From positions 124,001-188,000 of the forward strand of contig CAVXLL010000016.1 of assembly GCA_963762575.1 (NCBI GenBank): a stretch of 64,000 bases of DNA, read 5' to 3'. Position numbers and translations under genes: made by a program. Below the pieces are notes generated by a model, which saw nothing but the letters and a program-made list of their open reading frames with translations, was not told where the DNA came from and ran no database searches. Of this stretch, positions 8,466-17,626 are shown one piece after another. This stretch comes from AP-15 sp963762575 (lineage in GTDB: Bacteria; Pseudomonadota; Alphaproteobacteria; ATCC43930; CGMCC-115725). Position 1 is the stretch's first letter. Each line of letters opens with the position of its first letter.

Positions 8466-10289
8466 TTATCGAGAAGGCGTCGCTGGCTCGGAAGTCAAGG
8501 CCGGGGCAGCGCGGGGCGGTGGGGCATGCAATGACGCCGAATGTGGATCGTGCTGGGTGACGGAGAAGACCGCAACTGGCTCCGCGAAGCCTCGCAATGC
8601 TCGCGTCCCCATCGCGGCGAGCGGCACCGAGTGCCGTATCTCGGCGGCCGCGGCCGGATCGATCAGGATTTGGCCGTCTTCGGCCGAGGCGCAGAGTCGT
8701 GACGCCAAATTCACGACAGTGCCGATCGCCGTATAATCGAGGCGGCCCTCGTACCCGATCCGGCCTACCGTCGCCGTGCCCTTCGCGAGACCGACGCCAA
8801 AGCCGATTGCGTATCCGCGGGCCTGCCAGCGAACGATCAGCTCCTGCACTGCAGCCTGCATCTCCAGAACCATCCGCACGCCGAGCAGTGCCGGTTCGGG
8901 GCGAGGCATCGGCGCATTGAGCAGAAGCATCAAGCCATCGGCCATAAAACAAGTCAGCGTCGCCTCGTACTTCGTGATAATCGCCCCGAGCGCCTCGTAA
9001 TACTCTTGCAGCAGACCCATGACTTCGTCCGGCTCGGCATTGCCGGCGAAGGCGGTGAAACCGCGCAGGTCGCAAAAAACCACTACGACCTTCGCGCGGT
9101 GGCTGTCGAGCAAGCCTTCTTCGCCGCTGCCTTCGACGAGTTCGGCGACTTGAGGCGCCAGAAAACGCTTCAGCCGAGAAATACGTTCGGATCGCTCTTG
9201 CGAGACGGCAAGCTCGTCGGCCATGTGGTTGAAGCGTGCCGCGAGCCCCTCGAGCTCGTCGCCCGTTGAAATGGCGATCTTGCGATCGAACTGACCCGCG
9301 CCGATGCGCTCGGCCCCTTGCTCCAGAAGGCGAATGGGTCCGGTCATCCGGCGGGCAAGTAGATAGGCGAGGAGGGCGGCAAAGGCGGCGCCGACGAGCA
9401 GCAGGGCGCCCGTCCGCCACAGCGCTGCCCGGATCGGGCCGAGCGCCTCGGAGGCCGGTTGCTCGACAAATGCCATCCAATCGGGGCCGGGGATCGGCGC
9501 CATCGCGGCGACGACAGAGCGGCCCTCGGCATCGACGGCATCGGCCGTCTCGCCGCCGGCACCGATTGTCGCCTTCTGCAACTCCTTGAGACGCGCCGCG
9601 GCTGGATCGTCGTCGCCGCGCAACACGAGGCTGATGTCGGGATGGGCGACGAGGCGGCCGGAGCGGTCGAGCACAAACGCGTCGCCCGATTGACCGACAT
9701 GGATCGCCGAGATTACGTCCCAGATCAGCTTGAGGTTAATTTCCGCGACGGTGATGCCGTTGATCCCGCGTGCGCCGGCAACGGCAACCGTCATATGCGG
9801 CTCGGAGCCCTCGTGCAATGTCACCGGGCCGTACCAGATGTGATCGGAGCGGGCGCCGATCACGGCGAGATCACTCGCGCGATCAATGCCGCTATCGACA
9901 ATATCGGGGTCGACCCGCGAGACGTGCAGCCGTTCGATGCCCTTGCCATCAACCAGCGTGATCTCGACGACGGCCGGCACCTGGCGCAACAGCCGCAATA
10001 CATCGAACCGGTGCCGCTCGACGGCGTCTTCCCGCCACGGCAGCTGGACGGTCCATTGCAATTGGTCGGTGATGTCGTCGAGAAATCCCTGGATCTTGCC
10101 CGCGGCCGAACGCGCTTCGGCGTGGAGCCGCTGGCTCAGTACCAGGCTCTGGTCGCGATAGCCGAACCACGCCTCGCTCGCCCCATTGACGAGCAAGGGC
10201 ACGACGACAGCAACGAACAACGCGATAAAATATTTTTGGAACAGGGGGCGCCGCGGGCGAGCGGTTGCCCTCGTGTCGGGACTGCTCAT
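8466..10289 (-). CDS. Membrane sensor class III adenylate/guanylate cyclase (Cache-HAMP-cyclase)
   Basis: A 607-residue receptor cyclase. It has an N-terminal membrane helix (FIALFVAVVVPLLV), a periplasmic Cache-like sensor domain (about residues 40-290, including VLDRSGRLVAHPD), a second helix (ALLLVGAAFAALLAYLLA), HAMP (RRMTGPIRLLEQGAERIGAG) and a class III catalytic domain. Metal-binding Asp residues are present in FCDLRGFTAF and CFMADGLMLLLN. The position normally holding the substrate-selecting Lys just before the second Asp motif reads Thr-Cys (TCFMADG), so nucleotide specificity or activity is uncertain. Transition-state residues appear in GTVVNLASRL. Its ATG overlaps the upstream binding-protein gene (ATGA), implying coupled expression and perhaps coupled sensing. 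Confidence 0.87.
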   Translation of the reverse strand: MSSPDTRATARPRRPLFQKYFIALFVAVVVPLLVNGASEAWFGYRDQSLVLSQRLHAEARSAAGKIQGFLDDITDQLQWTVQLPWREDAVERHRFDVLRLLRQVPAVVEITLVDGKGIERLHVSRVDPDIVDSGIDRASDLAVIGARSDHIWYGPVTLHEGSEPHMTVAVAGARGINGITVAEINLKLIWDVISAIHVGQSGDAFVLDRSGRLVAHPDISLVLRGDDDPAAARLKELQKATIGAGGETADAVDAEGRSVVAAMAPIPGPDWMAFVEQPASEALGPIRAALWRTGALLLVGAAFAALLAYLLARRMTGPIRLLEQGAERIGAGQFDRKIAISTGDELEGLAARFNHMADELAVSQERSERISRLKRFLAPQVAELVEGSGEEGLLDSHRAKVVVVFCDLRGFTAFAGNAEPDEVMGLLQEYYEALGAIITKYEATLTCFMADGLMLLLNAPMPRPEPALLGVRMVLEMQAAVQELIVRWQARGYAIGFGVGLAKGTATVGRIGYEGRLDYTAIGTVVNLASRLCASAEDGQILIDPAAAAEIRHSVPLAAMGTRALRGFAEPVAVFSVTQHDPHSASLHAPPPRAAPALTSEPATPSR

Positions 10290-11260
10290 TCGATCACATC
10301 GTCGGCGCGCAGCAAGATCAATTCCGGGAACGTCAAGCCGATCGCCTTTGCGGTCTTCAGATTGACGGCGAATTGGAAGCGTGTCGGCAATTCGAGCGGC
10401 AGATCGGCCGGTTTGGCGCCCTTCAGGATCCGGTCGGCGAGCCCGGCGGCACGATCGAACACCGCATCCATATCCGGGCCATAGGCCATCAAGCCGCCGT
10501 CGTGGGCAAGAAAAGCAAATTCGTAGATCGCGGGAAGCCGGTGTTTCTCGGCATAATCGATGACACGCTTGCGGTTGAGCACGGTCAAGATGTCAGTAAC
10601 CATCAGGATCCCGTCGGGCGGGGTCTTCGTCATCTCGGAAAACGCGGCATCGAAATCGTCGGGCGCGTGCACTCCCAAAGGCACGATCGCCATGCCCAAG
10701 CGCTTTGCTTCCACGTCTGCCGCGCGATAGCGCAAGGTCATCCCGAGATCGTCGGCGTTCCACAGCACCGCCACAGTGTGCAGGCTCGGCACGGCCTCCT
10801 TGAGGAGCGTCAAGCGCTTGGCCGAAAGCTCGCTGGCGATGTCCGAGACCCCGGTGACATTGCCGCCCGGATGAGCGAGGCTCGCGGCCAGACCGGTATC
10901 GACCGGATCGCCCGAATTGGTCACGACGATCGGGGTATTGCCCGCCCGCTCTTTGGCGGCCAAGGCCGCGGGATAGCCTTGTGTGATGATGACATCGACG
11001 TGCTTGGCGACGAGATCGTCGATGAACCCGGGGAGGCGGTCGAGTTTGCCCTGTGCGGCGCGACGCTCGAAGACGACGTCACGGTCGACAATATAACCGC
11101 GGCGGATAAAGTTTTGCGCCATCTTGGGACCCAGAATCCCGGTATCGGGCGCACCTACCGCGACCAGCCCCACGCGGTAGACTTTGCTCGACTGAGCGAG
11201 GGCGCCAGTTTGCAGCAGCACCATGGCGGCGGTGACGACAATCCATCGAAATAGAGCCAA
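10286..11260 (-). CDS. ABC-type substrate-binding protein (TrpX/DUF534 family)
   Basis: Secreted periplasmic binding protein of 324 residues. The TTG at 11260 is preferred because GAGGGG lies six bases upstream and the protein then starts directly with a signal peptide (LFRWIVVTAAMVLLQTGALAQ). A longer ATG frame from 11452 lacks such features. The mature part carries the family's type I fold: YRVGLVAVGAPDTGIL, DVIITQGYPAALAAKE, VVTNSGDPVDTGLAASLAHP and NVTGVS. No permease or ATPase gene is adjacent. Instead the gene overlaps the sensor cyclase by ATGA, so it may act as a ligand-presenting partner of the Cache sensor. Confidence 0.82.
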   Translation of the reverse strand: MALFRWIVVTAAMVLLQTGALAQSSKVYRVGLVAVGAPDTGILGPKMAQNFIRRGYIVDRDVVFERRAAQGKLDRLPGFIDDLVAKHVDVIITQGYPAALAAKERAGNTPIVVTNSGDPVDTGLAASLAHPGGNVTGVSDIASELSAKRLTLLKEAVPSLHTVAVLWNADDLGMTLRYRAADVEAKRLGMAIVPLGVHAPDDFDAAFSEMTKTPPDGILMVTDILTVLNRKRVIDYAEKHRLPAIYEFAFLAHDGGLMAYGPDMDAVFDRAAGLADRILKGAKPADLPLELPTRFQFAVNLKTAKAIGLTFPELILLRADDVIE

Positions 11261-11534
11261 AAGGATCCCCTCGATATTGATGGCGGTGGGATGTCTAACC
11301 CCGATCCTCCGGTCTGTGAATTGACATTTCCGCGATAATGGGCCGGTGGGCAGGATCGTTGGGTTTTTGGCTTCGGTATTGCTACGCCTTCGAGCGCGAG
11401 CGATACCATGGGCAGACGCTTCGGTCGGTGGCCCACCCTTCCGGCATCGCAAGACGCTGATCTGCTCGATGAGTTCTGCCTCGAGACCGACGGCGGCGGC
11501 GCGTTAATCCCCGCCGACTTTGTTCACGATCCCG

Positions 11535-11650
11535 GTGCTGCGCCACATGAAGACCTATGGCCTGGCCCCCGAGCAACTGGCGATGGTCTCGGGCGTGCAG
11601 TGCGAATGGGCGAAGAACCCGCGCGCCATCCTCAATCGCGAGCGCCTCCT
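11535..11650 (+). pseudogene. Short thiolase-like fragment
   Basis: The + strand here reads TIPVLRHMKTYGLAPEQLAM and continues VSGVQCEWAKNPRAILNRE. This matches the region before the C-terminal thiolase domain in lipid-transfer-protein thiolases. No start or continuation is found on either side, and the adjacent sequence toward 11380 is unrecognised. It lies antisense to the end of the antitoxin remnant. It may be a further relic of the gene seen at 5.7-8.4 kb, covering a segment just upstream of those copies. Confidence 0.4.
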
Positions 11651-11916
11651 GGGCCTCGCGCGGACATTTGGCGATGACCTGTAGATAGGCAGCCGCGGAT
11701 GCGTCCGGTGCCGGCGGCCCTGTTCCCAATTCTTCAGTGTCGCCCGCGGGATGCGATAGACGCGGGCGAATTCCTGTTGGGACATCCGCAATTGTCTCCG
11801 GATGGCTCGCACATCGGGCACTTCGACGACATGAACCCGGACCCCGCTGGGCTCACCGTCGCATGTTCGCAGGCCTCGGTCAGGCTTTCGATTAGTTCCT
11901 TGCTGAATTTGTTCAT
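11640..11916 (-). pseudogene. XRE/HTH antitoxin-like regulator, frameshifted
   Basis: From ATG 11916 (MNKFSKELIESLTEACEHA, with GAGGAC upstream) the protein continues in a second frame (GEPSGVRVHVVEVPDVRAIR, then RQLRMSQQEFARVYRIP, then RATLKNWEQGRR) and a third frame (PDASAAAYLQVIAKCPREAQ). The helix-turn-helix MSQQEFARVYRIPRATLKNWEQG is typical of HigA/NadS-type antitoxins. Two frameshifts, near 11850 and 11720, break it. No intact toxin gene is adjacent, so this is probably a decayed toxin-antitoxin module. Confidence 0.65.
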
Positions 11917-12132
11917 GCTGTCCTCGTCAACGCCGGTAAGCCCATACAGATACGGCGAGTTGGCCTGCAGTCGATCGATCTTCGCATGATAGGCGTAGAC
12001 AACCTTGCCGGATTTTGCATCGGTGTAACTGGTCTCTTTGGCCTCAACCAGCCGCTCGAGCGCACCGTCGAAACGCCCGAGCATGACACGCGGACTGCGA
12101 ACGGATTGCAGCGTGTGCCACGACATCACCAT
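11917..12132 (-). other. Hypothetical fragment upstream of the HTH antitoxin remnant
   Basis: The open frame reads DGALERLVEAKETSYTDAKS, then VVYAYHAKIDRLQANSPYLY, then GLTGVDED, and runs on into the antitoxin frame. Composition looks protein-like but no family is recognised. It may be the remnant of the toxin partner or an unrelated gene fused by deletion. Confidence 0.3.
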
Positions 12133-12185
12133 CTCCGACGATGCATCAGAGCCGGACTACGGATGTAGTCCTGCGACCGGAGGTC

Positions 12186-12338
12186 TCACCACCATATCTG
12201 GCGTGCTGTAGGTGCGGTCTGCGCGCCTCCGGTTCCGATGAGCGACGCCGCCCGCACGGCCCCTCCTCCGATGCCGGCGGCTACGAGCAGCTTGCGACGA
12301 CTGAGTTCGAGGTTGAAGCCGGTATCCTGTGCAGTCAT
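12186..12338 (-). pseudogene. Tat signal peptide remnant, 50 aa
   Basis: ATG 12338 opens a 50-residue frame with a twin-arginine signal (LELSRRKLLVAAGIGGGAVR) that stops soon after the probable cleavage region (GGAQTAPTARQIWW). No mature domain follows. It looks like the 5' end of an exported oxidoreductase whose body has been deleted. It lies just downstream of the DUF1989 gene on the same strand. Confidence 0.5.
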
Positions 12339-12354
12339 GGAGGGCCCCCTTCGC

Positions 12355-12945
12355 TCAATCGAGGAGCTCGAAATGCGCCTCGGTGGGCCGCATCGCGAGG
12401 CCGTTGACCGGCACCATATCTTGCGGGCACGCCGAGAATGCGACGATGCAGTCCATTTCGGCGCGCAATGTGACATAACTGCCGGGCGTGCTGACCGGCG
12501 GTCGGATTTCGACGCGATTGCCGTCGGTCACCGGAATGTTCATGAACAAATTGAGCGGCGCCGGGGTTTCGGGCGGCACCAGTCCAAGTGCGGCGAATGC
12601 GGCCGCGAGGTTGTCAGTGCAATTATCGTGATACTCCACGCACCCGAGCATTGCGTAGCGCCAGCGGTCGCAGGCCGCGAAGAGGGTGTCGTGAATCCCG
12701 CCCGAGGTGTCCTCGACGAGAGTGAGGATCGGCCGCCGCCGATTGGTGACAAGTGCGTCGCCGATCGCCGGGATGATATGCCCGATCGCGACGCGGCCGT
12801 GCTCCATCGACATGAACTCGCGCAGTTCCTCGGCATTGAAGGCCCAGGTGTCGATCACCTGCTGGCCCTTGGTGTTGATGACTTTGACCCGCTGGCCTTT
12901 GCTGAGCCTTACGGCTCGACCCTTCCGCGTCGGGATCTCGATCAT
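12355..12945 (-). CDS. DUF1989 / urea carboxylase-associated family protein
   Basis: A 196-residue DUF1989 protein. Family hallmarks are GRAVRLSKGQRVKVINTKGQ, QVIDTWAF, a central SGGIHDTLFAACDRWRYAML, and YHDNCTDNL, followed by PLNLFMNIP and the late SPGSYV-like STPGSYVTLRAEMDCIVAFS and ACPQDM. His and Cys residues in these motifs are candidate metal ligands. Relatives sit beside urea carboxylase or aminomethyltransferase-like genes, but no such neighbour occurs here. The adjacent amidase is divergently transcribed, which fits an amide or urea-type nitrogen role only loosely. Confidence 0.85.
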   Translation of the reverse strand: MIEIPTRKGRAVRLSKGQRVKVINTKGQQVIDTWAFNAEELREFMSMEHGRVAIGHIIPAIGDALVTNRRRPILTLVEDTSGGIHDTLFAACDRWRYAMLGCVEYHDNCTDNLAAAFAALGLVPPETPAPLNLFMNIPVTDGNRVEIRPPVSTPGSYVTLRAEMDCIVAFSACPQDMVPVNGLAMRPTEAHFELLD

Positions 12946-13020
12946 GGCCCTCTCCGCTCGGCTTGACGATCGACGAGTTTAGCGGCGCTTGCTAGGCTCC
13001 GACACTGTCTGAACGAGGCG

Positions 13021-14322
13021 ATGGAGATTGCGGTGACCGAGCTTCGCTCCCTTTCGGCCCGCGAGGCCGCCCAGCAGATTGCCGAGCGCCGGATCACCGC
13101 CGAGGATCTGACGGCGGCCTATGTCGAGCGCATCGAGGCGCGCGAGCCGGTGGTCGGGGCATGGCAATATTTCGACCGCGAGCAGGCGCTGGCCGCCGCG
13201 CGCCGGCGCGACGCCGAGCCGCCGCGCGGCCCGCTGCACGGGATCCCGATCGCGGTCAAGGATTTGATCGACACCGTCGACATGCCGACCGCCTATGGAT
13301 CACCGATCTATCGCGGGCACCGGCCCAATGCGGATGCCTCCTGTGTGGCGCTCGCCCGCGCGGCCGGCGCGGTCGTGCTCGGCAAGACGGTCACCACCGA
13401 GTTCGCCACCTTCACCCCAGGCAAGACGGCCAACCCGCGCAACCTCGCGCATACCCCGGGCGGCTCGTCGAGCGGCTCCGCCGCGGCGGTGGCGGATGGC
13501 ATGGCGCCGCTCGCCTTTGGCACGCAAACCGCCGGATCGGTGATCCGCCCGGGAGCCTATTGCGGCTGCGTCGCCTATAAGCCGAGCTTTGGCCTGATAA
13601 ACCGCGCCGGGGCCAAGCCGCTCGCCGACAGCCTCGACACGGTCGGCGTCTTCGCCCGTTCGGTCGACGACGCGGCATTCTTCGCCGGCGTGTTGGGCGA
13701 GCGGCCGGCGCTGCGCCACCTCGCGCTGCCGCAGCAACCACCGCGCTACGGCCTCTATCGCACGCCGGTGTGGGACCAGGCCGAGCCGGCGACGGCGGCC
13801 GCCCTCGATATTGCGCGGGCGGCCCTCGAACGCGCCGGCGCCCTGGTCAGCGAGTTGCCGATCGCGCCCGAGCATCAAGGGCTCACCGAGGCGCAGGACA
13901 CGATCATGTGGTTCGAAATAGTCCGCGCGTTGGCCTATGAGCGGATCGAGCACAGCGCCGAGCTCTCGCCGCGTCTGGCGCAGCTGATCGACGCCGGCAT
14001 GGCGATCGGGGCGGACGTGTGCGATCGGGCGCTCGCCCGCGCCGCGGTGGCACGCACCGCGCTGGCAGCGTTCTTCGGCGAATGTGACGCGATCCTGGCC
14101 CCGGCCGCGCCAGATGAAGCGCCGGCCGGGCTCGGCAACACCGGCGACCCGATCTTCAACCGGATGTGGACCCTGCTCGGCGCGCCCTGTGCGGCCTTGC
14201 CGGCACGGTGGGCCGCCAATGGTCTGCCGACTGCGGTTCAGTTGGTCGGGCGCCGGCGCGATGATGCTCGGCTGCTGGGCTGCGCGGCGTTTCTCGAAAC
14301 CGCTCTCGCCGCAGCGGGATGA
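13021..14322 (+). CDS. Amidase (amidase signature family)
   Basis: A 433-residue amidase signature enzyme. The Ser-cisSer-Lys triad is visible: Lys in IAVKDLIDTVD, cis-Ser in GGSSSGSAAAV, and nucleophile Ser in TQTAGSVIRPGAYCG. The remaining fold motifs, such as SLDTVGVFARSVDDAA, are in place. ATG 13021 is used; a GTG at 13033 (TELRSLSAREAA) is an alternative start. It is a stand-alone amidase, since no gatB or gatC lies nearby. The stop overlaps the next gene's start as ATGA. Confidence 0.9.
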   Translation: MEIAVTELRSLSAREAAQQIAERRITAEDLTAAYVERIEAREPVVGAWQYFDREQALAAARRRDAEPPRGPLHGIPIAVKDLIDTVDMPTAYGSPIYRGHRPNADASCVALARAAGAVVLGKTVTTEFATFTPGKTANPRNLAHTPGGSSSGSAAAVADGMAPLAFGTQTAGSVIRPGAYCGCVAYKPSFGLINRAGAKPLADSLDTVGVFARSVDDAAFFAGVLGERPALRHLALPQQPPRYGLYRTPVWDQAEPATAAALDIARAALERAGALVSELPIAPEHQGLTEAQDTIMWFEIVRALAYERIEHSAELSPRLAQLIDAGMAIGADVCDRALARAAVARTALAAFFGECDAILAPAAPDEAPAGLGNTGDPIFNRMWTLLGAPCAALPARWAANGLPTAVQLVGRRRDDARLLGCAAFLETALAAAG

Positions 14323-14621
14323 GACGCCTCCACGCGCTTGCCGTTCCCGTCCTCGCAGTGATGGCGCTGATCGGCTGCTCGGCGCTCGCTCCCTATCCGA
14401 CTTACCCTCGCATGGCGGGCCCGGGCGAGGAGGCTACCGCCTTACGTGTGGCGATCTGCTATGACACGCTCGTCAGCACCCTCGACCAGGTGCAAGCCGC
14501 AGCGCAGCAGGAATGCCCATCGAATACGACGGCGACGCCTTTCGACACTGACTGGCATCTGCAATTTTGCCCGCTGCTGCTGCCGGCACGGGCGACATTC
14601 TTCTGCGCACCGATGAAATAA
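14319..14621 (+). CDS. Small lipoprotein of unknown function, 100 aa
   Basis: Signal peptide MRRLHALAVPVLAVMALIG followed by lipobox Cys20 (ALIGC). The mature part has four further Cys (AICYD, QQECPS, LQFCPLL, FFCAP), consistent with periplasmic disulfides. ATG overlaps the amidase stop (ATGA), indicating co-translation with it. No known family recognised. Confidence 0.65.
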   Translation: MRRLHALAVPVLAVMALIGCSALAPYPTYPRMAGPGEEATALRVAICYDTLVSTLDQVQAAAQQECPSNTTATPFDTDWHLQFCPLLLPARATFFCAPMK

Positions 14622-14720
14622 GCCGGCTCCGCGCCGATGGACTGCGGCGTCGCGCCCTCTGGTCGGCGGCTTGACGCTGCAAGTATATGCTGTATTGAAC
14701 AGGGGGCTGGTGCGGCGACG

Positions 14721-15926
14721 ATGGATTACGAAGGTTTCTTCAAACAGCGGCTCGATGCGCTGCGTGCCGAGGGGCGCTATCGCGTGTTTGCCGATCTCGA
14801 GCGGCGTTGCGGCCGGTTTCCGCGCGCCTTCGACCACCGCATCGGCGCCGAGGTGACCGTCTGGTGCTCTAACGACTATCTCGGCATGGGGCAGCACCCG
14901 GCAGTCCTCGAAGCAATGGAAGAGACGTTGCGGGCGGTGGGCGCCGGCGCGGGCGGTACCCGCAACATTTCGGGCAACAGCCACCTCCATTTGCGGCTCG
15001 AGCGCGAGCTGGCCGATCTGCACGGCCGCGAGGCGGCGCTCGTCTTCACTTCGGGCTACGTCGCCAATGATGCGGCATTGTCGACCCTGGCGCGCGAATT
15101 GCCGGGCATGGCGGTGTTGTCCGACTCTTCCAACCATGCCTCGATGATCGCCGGCATCCGCAACAGCCGCGCCGAGAAACACATCTTTCGGCACAACGAC
15201 CCGGCCGATCTGGCGCGCCTGCTCGACCGCGTGGCCCCCGACAGGCCAAAGCTGGTGTGCTTCGAGTTGGTCTATTCGATGGACGGCGATATCGCTCCGA
15301 TCGGCGAGTTGTGCGATGTCGCCGACCATTTCGGGGCAATGACCTATCTCGACGAAGTGCACGCCGTCGGCCTCTATGGGCCGCGCGGCGGCGGCATTGC
15401 CGAGCGTGACGGGGTCATGCACCGCCCGACGGTGATCCAGGGAACCCTCGGCAAGGCCTTTGGCACGATCGGGGGCTATGTCGCCGGTTCGGCGGCGCTC
15501 GTCGATTTCCTGCGCAGCCACGCGCCGGGTTTCATCTTCACGACTTCGTTGCCACCGGCGCTCGCCGCCGGCGCCCTCGCCGCAATCCGCCATCTCAAAG
15601 GCAGCCAGACCGAGCGCGATCGCCACCAGGAACGCGCGGCCACCTTGAAACGCCGCCTCGCCGAAGCCGGCCTGCCGGTTATGCCGTCGGCGAGCCACAT
15701 CGTGCCGGTGATCATTGGCGAGCCCGCACTGTGCAAAGCCGCGTGCGACGAGCTATTGCACCGCCACCGGATCTACGTGCAGCCGATCAATTACCCGACT
15801 GTGCCGCGCGGCACCGAGCGCCTGCGCCTGACGCCGACTCCGCTGCACGGCGACGCCGACATTGAGGCGCTCGTGGCCGCCCTCGGCGACGTCTGGGCCC
15901 GCCTCACTTTGCGCTACGCCGCGTGA
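14721..15926 (+). CDS. hemA: 5-aminolevulinate synthase
   Basis: PLP enzyme condensing glycine and succinyl-CoA in the first step of the C4 haem pathway, typical of alphaproteobacteria. ATG 14721 (MDYEGFFKQRLDALR) gives 401 residues, the family length; the longer open frame upstream lacks homology-like sequence. Motifs: VWCSNDYLGMGQHP, GREAALVFTSGYVANDAA, LSDSSNHASMIAG, YLDEVHAVGLYG, and the Schiff-base Lys at about residue 245 in GTLGKAFGTIGGYVAGS. It appears monocistronic, converging with the aspartate dehydrogenase gene eight bases on. Confidence 0.95.
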   Translation: MDYEGFFKQRLDALRAEGRYRVFADLERRCGRFPRAFDHRIGAEVTVWCSNDYLGMGQHPAVLEAMEETLRAVGAGAGGTRNISGNSHLHLRLERELADLHGREAALVFTSGYVANDAALSTLARELPGMAVLSDSSNHASMIAGIRNSRAEKHIFRHNDPADLARLLDRVAPDRPKLVCFELVYSMDGDIAPIGELCDVADHFGAMTYLDEVHAVGLYGPRGGGIAERDGVMHRPTVIQGTLGKAFGTIGGYVAGSAALVDFLRSHAPGFIFTTSLPPALAAGALAAIRHLKGSQTERDRHQERAATLKRRLAEAGLPVMPSASHIVPVIIGEPALCKAACDELLHRHRIYVQPINYPTVPRGTERLRLTPTPLHGDADIEALVAALGDVWARLTLRYAA

Positions 15927-15933
15927 TGGCAAG

Positions 15934-16740
15934 TCAAGTGCCGATGGCAAGCGGGCTCACCAACTTCTTCAAAGCGGCAATGACGGATAGCGCCGTCAGA
16001 CGGCCAGTCCGCGGGTTATCGTCCGACGGCACGTTCTCGATCTGCATCGACAGACGCGCGGCTGCGGCATCGACCTCGATGCGGTGAATATTGCGAGTTA
16101 CGCCGGGGTCGGCCCAGATTTCGACCATCGTGCGCTCGGGCCCGATGCCGGCCAGCGCCAAGGCTGCCGCGACATTGACGTTTGCGGGAAAGCCGCGGGC
16201 GGCTTCGCGGGCAGTGCCGGCAAAGACGCGTTTGGGCCGGATCAAGCCGGTAATGTCGATGCCGTTCCCTTCGAGGTAGGGCGCGCCCAGCAACCCGCGC
16301 GGCGGTTTTCGCGTGATCAGAGTGACGCTTTGAATGCCGCCCTCGGCCGCGGCGACGACGGCATCGAGCCCGAGCAACGCTCCAGTCGGCACCAGAATGC
16401 GGCCACCCGCGCGGCGCGCCAGGTCGACGAGATCGAAATTGTCGAGGAGGGCACCGCAGCTCAACACCATCACGATACGCCCCCGCCCGAGCGCCGGCTC
16501 GGTGAGATCGCGTAGGACCGCCGCCGGCGCGCATTCGACGACGACATCGGCGTGCTCGCCTAGCTTGGCCAACGGCATCACCGGCACCTTCCGGACAAAG
16601 TCTGCCATGGCCGCCTCTGCGCGCATTCTGTCCCGCGCGGACACCGCCGTGAGCTCCAGCTCCTCTATTCCGAGATCGAGGCGTTCCGCGACGGACTTGC
16701 CGATCGCCCCGAACCCGCCGATCGCCACCGTGAGTGTCAT
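15934..16740 (-). CDS. nadX: Aspartate dehydrogenase (NadX family)
   Basis: A 268-residue NAD(P)-dependent L-aspartate dehydrogenase that makes iminoaspartate for NAD synthesis or channels aspartate nitrogen. The Rossmann motif GGFGAIGKSVAERL opens the protein. Later motifs are VVECAPAAVL, LVPTGALLGLDAV, ITRKPPRGL, ARGFPANVNVAAALALAG and VEIWADPGVTRNIH. No nadA or nadC neighbour is present, so the physiological role is inferred from the family only. Confidence 0.85.
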   Translation of the reverse strand: MTLTVAIGGFGAIGKSVAERLDLGIEELELTAVSARDRMRAEAAMADFVRKVPVMPLAKLGEHADVVVECAPAAVLRDLTEPALGRGRIVMVLSCGALLDNFDLVDLARRAGGRILVPTGALLGLDAVVAAAEGGIQSVTLITRKPPRGLLGAPYLEGNGIDITGLIRPKRVFAGTAREAARGFPANVNVAAALALAGIGPERTMVEIWADPGVTRNIHRIEVDAAAARLSMQIENVPSDDNPRTGRLTALSVIAALKKLVSPLAIGT

Positions 16741-16769
16741 GTCCGTTTCTCCCGCAAATCTACCTCAAC

Positions 16770-17022
16770 TCAGTAGGACTGCCCAACACGCGCTCGGCGA
16801 TGTAGCTTGAGGATCAGCTGCGGGCTGACTGGGGCGATCCGCGCGACATGGTATTCGCGCGCCAGCCCATGCCGCCGTGCGTCATGATCGCGGTCTCGCA
16901 GGCGCGGAAGCCGGCCTCGGCCGCGCCGTATTCGGCGGCGTTGGCACAAGCGCCGGCCTCTTCGCCGCCGTCGTAGGCGGCGGCCGCACACAACACCATC
17001 AGCTCGGCCGTTTCGATGATTG
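16770..17022 (-). pseudogene. Acyl-CoA dehydrogenase C-terminal fragment
   Basis: The minus strand reads MVLCAAAAYDGGEEAGACAN, then AAEYGAAEAGFRACETAIMT and HGGMGWRA, closely matching the end of the complete gene at 21604-22770 (AAAAYDRGEEGGAYANAAKY, CETAIMTHGGMGYAREYHVE). About 28 bp are deleted after the HGGMG segment, removing the region around the Arg-Tyr-Phe-Arg motif. The last codons (GQSY) match GLPKSY of the full gene. The 5' four-fifths of the gene are absent. Confidence 0.8.
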
Positions 17023-17626
17023 CGAGCCCACTGTCACCGTGGAGTAACGCCTTGTTCGCACGAGCTTGAACGCCTTGTTCGCATACGAGCTTGATAGCAT
17101 CATCGAAGCAACAAGAGCCACACCTGAGGATTAGAGAACAGTCCGAGGCTTGGCGGCAGGTTCTCTATAAGCTACCATGAGCTGGAAGGCCGACAGCAAA
17201 GTCCGGTTGGAATTCATCGATCCGGGTGGATAGGGATCGCACCCTACCCCACCTGCTCGTGTTGTCATCCTGCCGAACGGCGCGCTGGTCATCGGGGATG
17301 ACGGGTGTCGGTTTTTGGATCCGCGATCACGAGTTTGGCCGGCACCATTTCGTCAACAGTAAAAATTCTACATTTTCGCGATAGACCGCCTCTCCGAGGG
17401 ACAGGCTCACCGCGATAAGTGGTGTCGGTGGGTCTTACAGATCCCCGCCGGGTCTTCGCGCTGAATATCGCTAAGCTATACAATTCCACTAGTATTATGG
17501 TTAATTGACAGCTCTTTGTCGTCGCGGATGCCGGCGTTCTTTACAGTTTGGGCTTGCTTTGCACCAACTTTGGAAATAAGGTTAAAGATCTGTACTCAAG
17601 CGTCTATACTTCCGGAGGAGGAAGAA
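17023..17626. other. Gene-poor interval upstream of the PEP-CTERM gene
   Basis: About 600 bp with no supportable gene. It contains a short imperfect tandem repeat near 17049-17093 (CTTGTTCGCACGAGCTTGA, then CTTGTTCGCATACGAGCTTGA) and an AT-richer stretch from 17480 to 17600 that may hold the promoter of the following gene. A GGAGGAGGAAG ribosome binding site lies at about 17613-17624. Confidence 0.5.

Noticed and set aside
17049..17093. Two-copy CTTGTTCGCA...GAGCTTGA repeat as a possible CRISPR or iteron array
   Set aside because: Only two imperfect copies, no spacers of uniform length and no cas or replication genes nearby.
17289..17489. 66-codon minus-strand frame upstream of the PEP-CTERM gene
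   Set aside because: No recognisable motif or initiation signal; region treated as intergenic.
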